Shown here piece by piece: positions 8,350 to 15,704 of a stretch of 59,314 nucleotides of DNA (position 1 is its first letter; each line of letters begins with the position of its first letter). Below the pieces are notes generated by a model. It was not told the DNA's origin, ran no database searches, and worked only from the letters and a program-made list of their open reading frames with translations. Location: the IMG/VR virus record IMGVR_UViG_3300008267_000206, positions 1 to 59,314 of that record; one strand, given 5' to 3'. This DNA is from a virus. The position numbers and the translations under genes were made by a program.

Positions 8350-8496
8350 ATGGGATGCGGATGTAAGAATAAGAACAATGGCAACCAGGTTCCACAACCT
8401 CAAACTGCTCAACCTGTTCAAAACAACACTCAAAACTCTCCAACAATTCAAGAATCTATTAAAAAGGTTGTTGAAAAATATTACAAGAAAAGATAA
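8350..8496 (+). CDS. Small MGCGCK protein, 48 aa
   Basis: A 48-residue protein starting MGCGCKNKNNGN, followed by a Gln/Pro/Asn-rich linker (VPQPQTAQPVQNN) and a C-terminal helix ESIKKVVEKYYKKR. The start is supported by an upstream ATATTTATAA motif and a strong terminator 35 nt after the stop, making a self-contained single-gene transcript. The Cys-x-Cys N-terminus followed by a flexible linker and helix suggests a metal-binding or tethered peptide, but no function is known to me. From memory, similar small CGC proteins occur in other Bacteroidota phages. Confidence 0.65.
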   Translation: MGCGCKNKNNGNQVPQPQTAQPVQNNTQNSPTIQESIKKVVEKYYKKR

Positions 8497-8530
8497 TTCT
8501 TTGATACGTTTGTTTTGAGAAAAAATTTAA

Positions 8531-8553
8531 GGGAGTTTTTAACTCCCTTTTTT
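8531..8553 (+). terminator. Rho-independent terminator
   Basis: GGGAGTT-TTT-AACTCCC is a perfect 7-bp stem followed by six T, downstream of the 48-residue gene. Confidence 0.85.
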
Positions 8554-8588
8554 ATTTATATTTTAAATTAAAATCTTTATAGTTTGTT

Positions 8589-9401
8589 ATGAGATATATT
8601 AATCCAAAAAGTATAAGAGGTTTGGTAAACAAGTTTGCCGACTTTATTGTTAGTGAGTTATCAAAAGACAACAATTTTGTAAGTATAATAAACGTAACCT
8701 ATTTAGATTCTTTTTTTGTTATTAATGGAATAACTGAATCTGATAAAGTGTTAAATATAGGACCTATCAAAGATAAATTCTTTGAGTTAAATAAAAAGTC
8801 ATTGGAGGGTTTAGGAATTAAACAAACGAACACTATTGATGTTATCAAATACAATAAGAAACCTGAAATACCAACTACACACTTTTTTGAATTTTATAAT
8901 TCAAATAAAGTTTTATTTAAAAATGAAACTATTAATTTAATAAAACATATTAACTCGGAATATGAATCTATAAATCATTTTAATGAATTTGTTATTGAGT
9001 CAAACAAACCGAAAACTAATTACTTCACAATTATACCTGAGATGGTTTTCACCTCTGAATTTCCATATGGTTATAGTGTGAATTCAAACAGACCCTATCT
9101 ATACTATTGTGAATATATTTGTAATCATTTATTTAAAACTATTAATATGGAATATGTTAATTTCAAATTCTCAACTTTAAAAGATGAAAAAACAAATGAC
9201 CAGTTAATATCAATTAAAACTGATTCTATATATGGTGATGATTATATTAAATCTTTAATACTTGATGTATTTGATTTTAATATTGATAAATTTGTATTAG
9301 ATAATTTATCGGGTTACGATGTTAAAAATGAAATTGATTCTCAATTAGAGAAAAAACCTTGGAATAAGGTTGATAGAATGAACGATATGGTAATATTTTA
9401 A
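8589..9401 (+). CDS. Degenerate S-adenosylmethionine-synthetase-like protein
   Basis: A 270-residue protein that by eye follows the domain plan of methionine adenosyltransferase (MetK, usually about 380-400 residues). FADFIVSEL...FVSIINVTYLDSFFVINGITES (about 16-52) resembles the N-terminal helix and strands. YGYSVNSNRPYLYYCEYICNH (about 157-177) matches the Gly-Tyr-x-x-Asn-Glu segment. LDVFDFNIDKFVLDNL and KKPWNKVDRM near the C-terminus match the family's closing Phe-Asp-Leu and Pro-Trp-Glu-Lys-x-Asp signatures. The HPDK and ATP/Mg loop motifs are missing, so it is probably not catalytic as a canonical enzyme. The match is visual and needs profile confirmation. It is convergent with the glutaredoxin gene. 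Confidence 0.5.
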   Translation: MRYINPKSIRGLVNKFADFIVSELSKDNNFVSIINVTYLDSFFVINGITESDKVLNIGPIKDKFFELNKKSLEGLGIKQTNTIDVIKYNKKPEIPTTHFFEFYNSNKVLFKNETINLIKHINSEYESINHFNEFVIESNKPKTNYFTIIPEMVFTSEFPYGYSVNSNRPYLYYCEYICNHLFKTINMEYVNFKFSTLKDEKTNDQLISIKTDSIYGDDYIKSLILDVFDFNIDKFVLDNLSGYDVKNEIDSQLEKKPWNKVDRMNDMVIF

Positions 9402-9424
9402 TTTGGGCAATCACTCACCCAAAT
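9401..9424. terminator. Hairpin between convergent genes
   Basis: ATTTGGG and CCCAAAT form a 7-bp stem around a 10-nt loop, overlapping the end of the SAM-synthetase-like gene and of the glutaredoxin gene. The T-tracts on both sides are weak, so termination efficiency is uncertain. Confidence 0.45.
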
Positions 9425-9695
9425 GTTCTTTAATAATTTTAAGACCTTCTTCAAAGTCTTTGAAGTCCCTGTCGGGAGCAAACAATAAAGAGTTGGGATT
9501 TTCTTCCGGTGATTCTACAATCATAAATGCCGGCACGTATTCGTTTTCTGTTATTTCAACAAATAAATCATATTCTTCTTGATATTCATCAATATCTCTT
9601 TCATAATAATCTATTTTATTTTCATCCAAGATTTTTTTAAAATCTACACAATGAGGACATCCATTCATTGTGTAGACTAATAATAATTTATCCAT
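9411..9695 (-). CDS. Glutaredoxin-like protein
   Basis: A 94-residue thioredoxin-fold protein. LLLVYTMNGCPHCVDFKKIL (residues 4-23) contains a CPHC redox motif after the first beta strand, followed by a helix and the strand KIDYYERDID. VPAFMIV (about 53-59) supplies the cis-proline loop of the fold. It probably reduces disulfides or supports ribonucleotide reduction; no reductase gene is in this window. It overlaps the thioredoxin gene by 8 nt, so the two are co-translated. Confidence 0.85.
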   Translation of the reverse strand: MDKLLLVYTMNGCPHCVDFKKILDENKIDYYERDIDEYQEEYDLFVEITENEYVPAFMIVESPEENPNSLLFAPDRDFKDFEEGLKIIKEHLGE

Positions 9696-10002
9696 TTATT
9701 AATTCTTTAACAAGGTTTTTTATTTGTTCTTCGTTTAATAACCCCACTTTAGTATCGATAACTTCACCCATATTGAAAGTTTTAATTGTGGGTACACTTC
9801 TGATTCCTAACGATAACGCAACCTCTCTGTTTAAGTCAACATCCATAGTATACATTTGAACATCTGATGTATTTTCTTTCGCAACCCTTTCAAAAGTAGG
9901 TTTCATTAATTTACAGGGACCGCACCAAAGTCCGTGGAAATCAATAATTAATTTCTCCCCATTATTTATTTTTTCCTGTAATTCTACACTAGTAATCTCC
10001 AT
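9688..10002 (-). CDS. Thioredoxin
   Basis: A 104-residue protein with the canonical active site LWCGPCKLMKP (about residues 25-35), the strand KLIIDFHG before it, and RSVPTIKTFNMGE with the conserved cis-proline at about residue 71. Length and motif order are those of a complete bacterial or phage thioredoxin, with both catalytic cysteines present. It forms a pair with the overlapping glutaredoxin-like gene. The upstream 103-residue gene stops one base before its start. Confidence 0.92.
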   Translation of the reverse strand: MEITSVELQEKINNGEKLIIDFHGLWCGPCKLMKPTFERVAKENTSDVQMYTMDVDLNREVALSLGIRSVPTIKTFNMGEVIDTKVGLLNEEQIKNLVKELING

Positions 10003-10003
10003 T

Positions 10004-10315
10004 TTATTTTATTTTTTTTATTGTGTTTATTAAATATTCTGAAACGTTTCTTCTATCAATTGTTGTTAATATAAATAGACTCCCACTATCATTTTGGTAA
10101 ATTAAAATACCTGTGGAATCATACTCACATAATCTTTCAATGAAAACGTTTTTGTTTAATTCGGGTTTAAATATGGATTTGAACCATATTAAATTATACT
10201 TATCCACAAAAGAATTAATCTTTTCAATTTGGTCATCGTGAATTTTAATTTCAAATACTGAAGGATAGTAATTAAACTTTTTGATAAATGTGTCTATACA
10301 ATTTTGTGGTATCAT
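10004..10315 (-). CDS. Hypothetical protein, 103 aa
   Basis: A small soluble alpha/beta protein with no recognised family; no signal peptide or membrane helix. It begins directly where the PcfJ-like gene ends (stop at 10316) and ends one base before the thioredoxin gene, so it belongs to that operon. Confidence 0.6.
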   Translation of the reverse strand: MIPQNCIDTFIKKFNYYPSVFEIKIHDDQIEKINSFVDKYNLIWFKSIFKPELNKNVFIERLCEYDSTGILIYQNDSGSLFILTTIDRRNVSEYLINTIKKIK

Positions 10316-11983
10316 TTAAACTAAATAATAAATACTATCTTCTGAATTTTCAATATTATTATCCCATCTTATAATTGTAGAAGTTTCATTTTTTTGTATG
10401 ATTAACTCTCTTTTAAATTCTTTATTACCTTTTTTAGTTACTATGGTTTGGGGTTTTAATTTGTTATGTTTTGTTATATTGTTTAACATATCATCAAGTT
10501 CTCTTATAGGTTCATTCCATTCTTGAGGTAGTTGTTTATTGAACCTTCCCAAAGTTTGAACTCTATTAAATTTAAATGTTTCATTAATAAAAAGAATTCT
10601 ATATTCTATGGTTGCTCTATCCTGAGACTCTTTATTATCTTTCCTTAAAGAAATTACGAGCGATGTTGGTCTTTCAACATAACCTTTAACACAATTACTT
10701 TGAACCGCAGATTCTCTGTTATATTCTTTAGAATTTGTTAATAATACAGGATAGTAAACCTCTTTATCAAGGACTATTGGTTTATCTAATCCGTTTACCA
10801 ATTTTTCATCATAAGTTATTTCGTGTGTTGCGTGAGTATAAAAAGTATTTTTATCTGTCCAATCCAAATGTTCGTTTTGAAATTCATCGTATGTTTTGGA
10901 TAACCATTTAACTTCCTCAAATTTATTTAATGTTCTATAAAAAATAATATGGTCAATAAATGTTTGATGGTGAATTTTATTACTAATAACTAATTTGAAT
11001 ATTTCAAAAACGTTATCAAATTCTTTTTTTGTTTTGATAATTTTTTGAACAATTGGCGTATTGTAAAAAAATAAATCGTTATTTTCTAATATACTTTTAA
11101 GTAATAACTCATCCTGACTCAAAATGAAATCTTCTCCAAAAATTGTATAAACGGATATCAGATTAGTCGTGTTTAGTTTGTCAACTAAATGAATAACTTT
11201 TCTTAATTTCCTACCCTTTAAATTATTTACCAACATAAAACTATCAACGTATTTGAAATCATTTTTCTTATAATCAATCTTCTTTGGTTGTTTGTTATCA
11301 AATATCAAACTCAACCAATTGTTTGGTAATTTAACACCATTTTTATCCAAAAACATTTTATAAAATACATCATAATCATACCTAAAACCAGGAATTTTAT
11401 ATTTTTCAATATCAGGTATTGAATTTATAAAGGAATTTATAACCTCATCGACTATCTCGTGTCTTCTAAGCACTGATTCTTGGTCGACATAACTTAATGT
11501 TAAACTATTACTTAATTTGGTTTTAAAATTACTTATCGGGTCTCCATAAGTTAATATCCTATTTATTTTCTTTTTGAATTTTCTTTTTTTATGATAATCT
11601 TGTATATAACCTTCGTATAGAGCGTTATTTTTAAAATTATAAGTTAAAAAATAACACATAGTTGAAATTCTAAAATAGGGTTTTCCGACCTCCCTATTTC
11701 TGCGGTAAAGAAATTGTTTTATGGTGATTTTATTGTCTTTTTTAGTTACAACTATCGTTAATCTATTCTGGGCCACTGACGCAATCTTATTGGCGTAGTT
11801 TTCAACAAAAATATTTTCATCATCTGTAATTGATTTGTCAAATTCCCAAATAGGATGTTCTTTACTCCTAATTTGTTTTACACTAATAAAATCATCCAAG
11901 TTTTCCTCGGATGATAATGTACAAAAATTCTTGTAAAGACCTACGTAATAATACTTACCGGTAAATTTGAATATCTCACTCAT
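10316..11983 (-). CDS. PcfJ-like protein
   Basis: A 555-residue protein whose C-terminal part matches the PcfJ domain. ESAVQSNCVKGYVERPTSLV (about 428-447) carries the Asn-Cys-Val-x-x-Tyr core, followed by ATIEYRILF and VQTLGRFNKQLPQEW. The family name comes from a conjugative plasmid protein, and members occur in many large phages without a proven function. The N-terminal 400 residues are not recognised; they are rich in Lys, Phe and Asn and look helical. The hairpin at 11995-12024 separates it from the DUF932 gene, so it may have its own promoter, which I could not place. Confidence 0.7.
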   Translation of the reverse strand: MSEIFKFTGKYYYVGLYKNFCTLSSEENLDDFISVKQIRSKEHPIWEFDKSITDDENIFVENYANKIASVAQNRLTIVVTKKDNKITIKQFLYRRNREVGKPYFRISTMCYFLTYNFKNNALYEGYIQDYHKKRKFKKKINRILTYGDPISNFKTKLSNSLTLSYVDQESVLRRHEIVDEVINSFINSIPDIEKYKIPGFRYDYDVFYKMFLDKNGVKLPNNWLSLIFDNKQPKKIDYKKNDFKYVDSFMLVNNLKGRKLRKVIHLVDKLNTTNLISVYTIFGEDFILSQDELLLKSILENNDLFFYNTPIVQKIIKTKKEFDNVFEIFKLVISNKIHHQTFIDHIIFYRTLNKFEEVKWLSKTYDEFQNEHLDWTDKNTFYTHATHEITYDEKLVNGLDKPIVLDKEVYYPVLLTNSKEYNRESAVQSNCVKGYVERPTSLVISLRKDNKESQDRATIEYRILFINETFKFNRVQTLGRFNKQLPQEWNEPIRELDDMLNNITKHNKLKPQTIVTKKGNKEFKRELIIQKNETSTIIRWDNNIENSEDSIYYLV

Positions 11984-11994
11984 AAATTTAAAAT

Positions 11995-12024
11995 ATATGG
12001 CGAGAATTACCTCGCCATATTTTT
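11995..12024. terminator. Terminator between DUF932 and PcfJ-like genes
   Basis: ATATGGCGAG-AATTAC-CTCGCCATAT is a perfect 10-bp stem. On the minus strand it follows the DUF932 stop and is succeeded by ATTTTAAATTT; on the plus strand it is succeeded by TTTT. Confidence 0.7.
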
Positions 12025-12029
12025 AGTTA

Positions 12030-12782
12030 TTAATAATACAATTCCGCTAACTCCCAAAGTTTGGTATTGACTTGATTAACCGCCATAATGTTTTTTAAAC
12101 CTCTAAGTTCGGTTTTTTTACCATTATTAGACGTATATTTAACCCCACCTCTAACAAACTTTTCCTGAACAACATTAAACACACTCCATAAGTCATTACC
12201 ATTATCACCTTCTCTGTTAGGAACTAACAATTTGCTAGGTTCTAAACTTGCCGGAACTGAACCAACTTTCCATCTTAATTTTGTGGCCTCTCTAACAAAA
12301 GATACTTTTTCAGATTCATCCATTGTTTTTGACATCATTTTTTCAACTGAATTCTGAATCATCGGTAATTTAGCCGCAAAACTTTCTGTTAATCTTTTAA
12401 CATCATCAAGTTCAAAGTTTTTGTGTCTAATTTTAAATGAATCCGCAACACTTGTTGGTACGGTTAAACCATTTGAACATACTAATCTATGTAAACCTGC
12501 CGATACTGAAAAGGTAGTTAAACCATTATGAGAGTTTTTAATAACCGCCTCAACCAAAGAGTCTCCAACTTTTGGTAATTCTCCATTACGGAATCTTAAC
12601 TCGTGCATTGAATATATTCCTTTTCCTGATTGTCTAGCGGTTGATAATTCCCACCCTTCTCTTTGGAAATTTTCCATAATTTCATAGGTTGGGACGAACA
12701 CATATCTATCCGACATTTTTGGTGATTGTGTTGTTGTGAAGATTGACGGAACGTTTTGTTTTAGTGTTTCTAATGTTATCAT
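12030..12782 (-). CDS. DUF932 (phage/plasmid-like TIGR03299 type) protein
   Basis: A 250-residue protein matching DUF932. SMHELRFRN is followed by VIKNSHNGLTTFSVSAGLHR and LVCSNGLTVP, the family's Asn-Ser-His-x-Gly ... Leu-x-Arg-Leu-Val-Cys-Ser-Asn-Gly core. Such proteins are common in plasmids and large phages; their role is unknown. The gene has its own host-type promoter with a roughly 17-nt predicted leader, and a terminator right behind it, so it is a single-gene unit. The promoter type suggests early expression by host RNA polymerase, an inference. Confidence 0.85.
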   Translation of the reverse strand: MITLETLKQNVPSIFTTTQSPKMSDRYVFVPTYEIMENFQREGWELSTARQSGKGIYSMHELRFRNGELPKVGDSLVEAVIKNSHNGLTTFSVSAGLHRLVCSNGLTVPTSVADSFKIRHKNFELDDVKRLTESFAAKLPMIQNSVEKMMSKTMDESEKVSFVREATKLRWKVGSVPASLEPSKLLVPNREGDNGNDLWSVFNVVQEKFVRGGVKYTSNNGKKTELRGLKNIMAVNQVNTKLWELAELYY

Positions 12783-12805
12783 ATTATTGTGTTTTAATTA
12801 TAATA

Positions 12806-12837
12806 CAAAGATATGAAATATATTTGAATCTGCCAAA
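12806..12837 (-). promoter_or_regulatory. Bacteroidota-type promoter for DUF932 gene
   Basis: On the minus strand: TTTGG (12833-12837), 19-nt spacer, then TATCTTTG (12806-12813). This fits the Bacteroidota consensus TTTG/TAnnTTTG. The -7 box and the next six bases (TATCTTTGTATTAT) are identical to those of the promoter at 27259-27290. Confidence 0.75.
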
Positions 12838-12852
12838 TTTTTTAAATAAAAA

Positions 12853-13143
12853 TTAATTTAGACAAATTTTACCGAATTTGGTGTTTTGGAATATCTCCTC
12901 TAAATCAACTACTTTAGGGATTAGATTGTCGTTTCTATGTAAAGAAACAATTATTTCGATGACTTGTTCTCTTTTTAAAGACGCTTCGCCATCTTTTTCA
13001 AAATTTTTTTCACATTGTTCTCTTATTTTTTGAAAAAAGATGTCCTTATCGATTTTACCTATTAATTCTGTTAGTTCTTTTGGGTTCTTATCAAAGAACC
13101 CAATAAACTGATTCATATAGATATCGATTTCGATGTTTTTCAT
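12853..13143 (-). CDS. Hypothetical protein, 96 aa
   Basis: A soluble, helical and charged protein (NQFIGFFDKNPKELTELIGK, then EQCEKNFEKDG). No family recognised. It lies 17 nt downstream of the leucine-rich-repeat gene and is probably co-transcribed with it. The stop at 12853 is upstream of the DUF932 promoter. Confidence 0.6.
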   Translation of the reverse strand: MKNIEIDIYMNQFIGFFDKNPKELTELIGKIDKDIFFQKIREQCEKNFEKDGEASLKREQVIEIIVSLHRNDNLIPKVVDLEEIFQNTKFGKICLN

Positions 13144-13160
13144 ACGAAATTTTTTTTTGA

Positions 13161-14540
13161 TTATAATACTGAATAAAATCCTGCCCCGTTGTCTTCTAAA
13201 ATATCTTTTAAACTTTCAGGTATTTTAACATTAGGATTAGAATTTTTCAAATTAAGCATTGTCAAATTTTTAAGATTTTTAATTGACTCAGGTATTGATT
13301 CTAAATCTTTATTATCAGGTAAAGATATAAATGCTAAGTTAGGTAAGTTACCAATAGATTCAGGTACGGTTTTAACCATATTCTGTAATAATATTGTATG
13401 TAAATCTTTAAATTGAGATATCTCATCAGGAACATCTAACGCAATGTTTTCTTTACTCTTATTAATAATATTTAAAGTTTTAATATCTTTAGGTAAAGAT
13501 TTGAATAAATCATCAAATCCGTATAATGCAACGAATTTACCGGCAGAACTTTCAGGGTAAATAATTTCTACCTTTGTCCCTCCTTTAGTAGTTAATCCTT
13601 TGGCAAATTCGTCTTTGAATAAAGGTTTTAACTCTGGAGCTTTTTTATTTAAGAACTCAACTAAATTAATTTGATGGTCATCTCTATCCATAAATTGAGC
13701 ATCTTGGAAATGGAATTGATATCTTTCTTTAGGTAACCCCGTTCTTTTACCTACCTCTCCTTTGTCATCGTTAGGAAATACAACGTATAGTGGACCTTTA
13801 GCTATGTATCTGTCAAACCAATTTAAACCTGGAGATGATGTACACCATTCAGTTTCACCATTTCTATGGTCTTTATATCCACCATACCATATTGCCGCAT
13901 CTTTACCAGCAGGTCCTGGGTCACTAATTTTAATTAATGTCCAATCTGTGCCTTGATAAAGAATTTCAGAACCTTTGTGCGAGAATCCTTCTCTAGACTT
14001 TTTAGCCTCTTTCTTTTCAGTTTCTATCCTTTTCTTTTCGGGTAATTGGAAATTAGCAAAAATATCAAATAAATCTTCGATTGATAACTTACCAATATCT
14101 CTTTTTTCTAATGGAAGGTATTGTTTAGCTTTAGTATAAAACTCTAATCTTTCAGTTTGTTTATATAAATCTTCTAAGAATAATCTTTCAAATTCTTTTC
14201 TTGCCGTTTTATATTGTGGTGATTTAGGGTCTAAAGTCATTAATGGGTGGTCAGCACCTAAAGTAGGTTTGACGAAGTTTTTTAATAACCATTGGGTATA
14301 GTTACCAACTTTTACTTTCTCCATATCTTGAACATTAGCTCCGTCAATATCGAAATTTTCAGGCGCCTTTGACGTTGGGTCGGCCATAATGATTCTTTTT
14401 AAGACATCAAAATCCATTAATCCTTTGGCCGGTTTATCTCCTTCAGTTTTTTTCTGAGGAGCTTTAACCATTTTGTCGTATAAAACTTGGAATCTAGAAT
14501 TCTCAACTATTAGTTTTGATAATAAAGATGTAATTTTCAT
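13161..14540 (-). CDS. Leucine-rich repeat protein with WCTS-type domain
   Basis: A 459-residue protein in three parts. The N-terminal about 180 residues are helical and charged. Residues about 185-300 contain a compact domain with GETEWCTSSPGLNWFDRYI, KGPLYVVFPND and RYQFHFQDAQFMDRDDHQI; I know this pattern only as a recurring unit in large phages, without function. Residues about 340-450 hold LRR-type units (PDEISQFKDLHTILLQNM, PESIGNLPNLAFISLPDN, PESIKNLKNLTMLNLKNS) about 23 residues apart. Both promoter classes occur upstream: ATATTTATAA close to the start and a host-type promoter farther out. A protein-binding role is likely; the target is unknown. Confidence 0.7.
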   Translation of the reverse strand: MKITSLLSKLIVENSRFQVLYDKMVKAPQKKTEGDKPAKGLMDFDVLKRIIMADPTSKAPENFDIDGANVQDMEKVKVGNYTQWLLKNFVKPTLGADHPLMTLDPKSPQYKTARKEFERLFLEDLYKQTERLEFYTKAKQYLPLEKRDIGKLSIEDLFDIFANFQLPEKKRIETEKKEAKKSREGFSHKGSEILYQGTDWTLIKISDPGPAGKDAAIWYGGYKDHRNGETEWCTSSPGLNWFDRYIAKGPLYVVFPNDDKGEVGKRTGLPKERYQFHFQDAQFMDRDDHQINLVEFLNKKAPELKPLFKDEFAKGLTTKGGTKVEIIYPESSAGKFVALYGFDDLFKSLPKDIKTLNIINKSKENIALDVPDEISQFKDLHTILLQNMVKTVPESIGNLPNLAFISLPDNKDLESIPESIKNLKNLTMLNLKNSNPNVKIPESLKDILEDNGAGFYSVL

Positions 14541-14554
14541 TTTAAGATTTTTAT

Positions 14555-14564
14555 TTATAAATAT
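14555..14564 (-). promoter_or_regulatory. ATATTTATAA motif upstream of LRR gene
   Basis: A minus-strand copy 14 nt before the ATG at 14540, between the gene and the host-type promoter at 14591-14622. Confidence 0.5.
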
Positions 14565-14590
14565 TTCGTTTTTTGAAATTGTTTGGACTA

Positions 14591-14622
14591 CAAAGTTAAA
14601 TATTTTATAATTAAAAACAAAA
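14591..14622 (-). promoter_or_regulatory. Bacteroidota-type promoter for LRR gene
   Basis: On the minus strand: TTTTG (14618-14622), 19-nt spacer, TAACTTTG (14591-14598), matching TTTG-N19-TAnnTTTG. The predicted leader is about 40 nt and contains the ATATTTATAA motif, so the gene may be expressed in two phases. Confidence 0.6.
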
Positions 14623-14623
14623 T

Positions 14624-15472
14624 TTAATTCATTATTAGTAATTCCGTTCCAACATTTTGTGTTTTACCTTTTTTAGCAGCGGCCGCCTTAACAAAATCTT
14701 TACTCTCCCATCTATAATCAGTTTTAGGAAACCATTCGTGTAACAAATCAAACTCATAATAAGATAAAGAAAATTTACCTTTAATATTCTTTAGAGTATT
14801 GGCCAGTCTTTCGTGGTCATTTCTACCAAATTCGTGATTAGAATAATAATTTCCTTCTCCCACTACGTAATAGGGGGGGTCAGTATAAAAATAAGTTTTT
14901 GGTGAATCGTATTTTTCAATGACCTCTTGAAAGTCCATATTTTCAACATTAGTTATTGATTCAAACATTCTTTGCCACTTAGGATTTTTTAATTTATTTT
15001 TAAAGGACGTGAATTTTGAATGGTATTTACCTTTCAAATCTATAAACTTTGATTTTGATGGATTTGCCCCTGAGAATACTTGAGTTAGTATGTAAACGTA
15101 TTTAGCCGCAATCTCATAATTAGGTTCGTCCCCAATAACCAAATTTTCAGAATATAGTTCTCTTTGAAAATTATTAAAGTTCTGTTCACATATCGGATTA
15201 GTAGGTGTTACGTCTTTTTGTTGTACAATCAACCTTTCACACTCCTCTAACAATCTTTGATGATTACTAATACATTTATACAAATTATAATTTAAAGGGT
15301 TAAAGTCGTTATATACTATTTTTTTTAGGTTAGGATACTCCTCTAAATTCATCCCAAAGAATATCCAAAATTGACCTGAGAATGGTTCAACATAAGTCTC
15401 AATATCTTTAGGTATAAAAGGAACTATAAATGTTTGCATTTTGCTTTTACCACCAATATAACTAATACACAT
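14624..15472 (-). CDS. D12-class adenine DNA methyltransferase
   Basis: A 282-residue Dam-family enzyme. ISYIGGKSKM (residues 3-12) and TYVEPFSGQFWIF (about 26-38) form the SAM-binding part, and YFYTDPPYYVVG (near residue 197) the catalytic motif. It is not a close copy of the methyltransferase at 4780-5568: the N-terminal motifs and spacing differ, so the two likely recognise different sites. The C-terminus contains a short Ala/Lys-rich stretch (VKAAAAKKGKTQNVG). No partner nuclease is adjacent. The upstream gap 15473-15569 contains no convincing promoter. Confidence 0.88.
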   Translation of the reverse strand: MCISYIGGKSKMQTFIVPFIPKDIETYVEPFSGQFWIFFGMNLEEYPNLKKIVYNDFNPLNYNLYKCISNHQRLLEECERLIVQQKDVTPTNPICEQNFNNFQRELYSENLVIGDEPNYEIAAKYVYILTQVFSGANPSKSKFIDLKGKYHSKFTSFKNKLKNPKWQRMFESITNVENMDFQEVIEKYDSPKTYFYTDPPYYVVGEGNYYSNHEFGRNDHERLANTLKNIKGKFSLSYYEFDLLHEWFPKTDYRWESKDFVKAAAAKKGKTQNVGTELLIMN

Positions 15473-15569
15473 ATTATCTTTTTTATTTAAAATATAGGGG
15501 TTTTAAAACTCAGAAACAATATTACTTTGACTTATTTTTAATTTTTATCTATTATTAAACTAAAAACAT

Positions 15570-15704
15570 ATGGAAAATAAGAATTGTAAAAAGTGTAATA
15601 ATACGGGATTAAAACTTCGTCATTGGTTGGTTGTGATATTATCTTTCTATCTTTTATTCTCCTCGATATACGGTACAATTAAATTGTTTAAGGATTTCTT
15701 TTGA
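15570..15704 (+). CDS. Small Cys-pair membrane protein, 44 aa
   Basis: A 44-residue reading frame beginning MENKNCKKCNNTGLK, followed by one hydrophobic helix (WLVVILSFYLLFSSIYGTI) and a basic end. The Cys-x-x-Cys-x-x-Thr-Gly start resembles half of a DnaJ-type zinc finger. Its last 17 nt overlap the end of the DnaJ gene on the opposite strand. Coding status rests on the sensible topology and on filling an otherwise empty 215-nt gap. Confidence 0.5.
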   Translation: MENKNCKKCNNTGLKLRHWLVVILSFYLLFSSIYGTIKLFKDFF

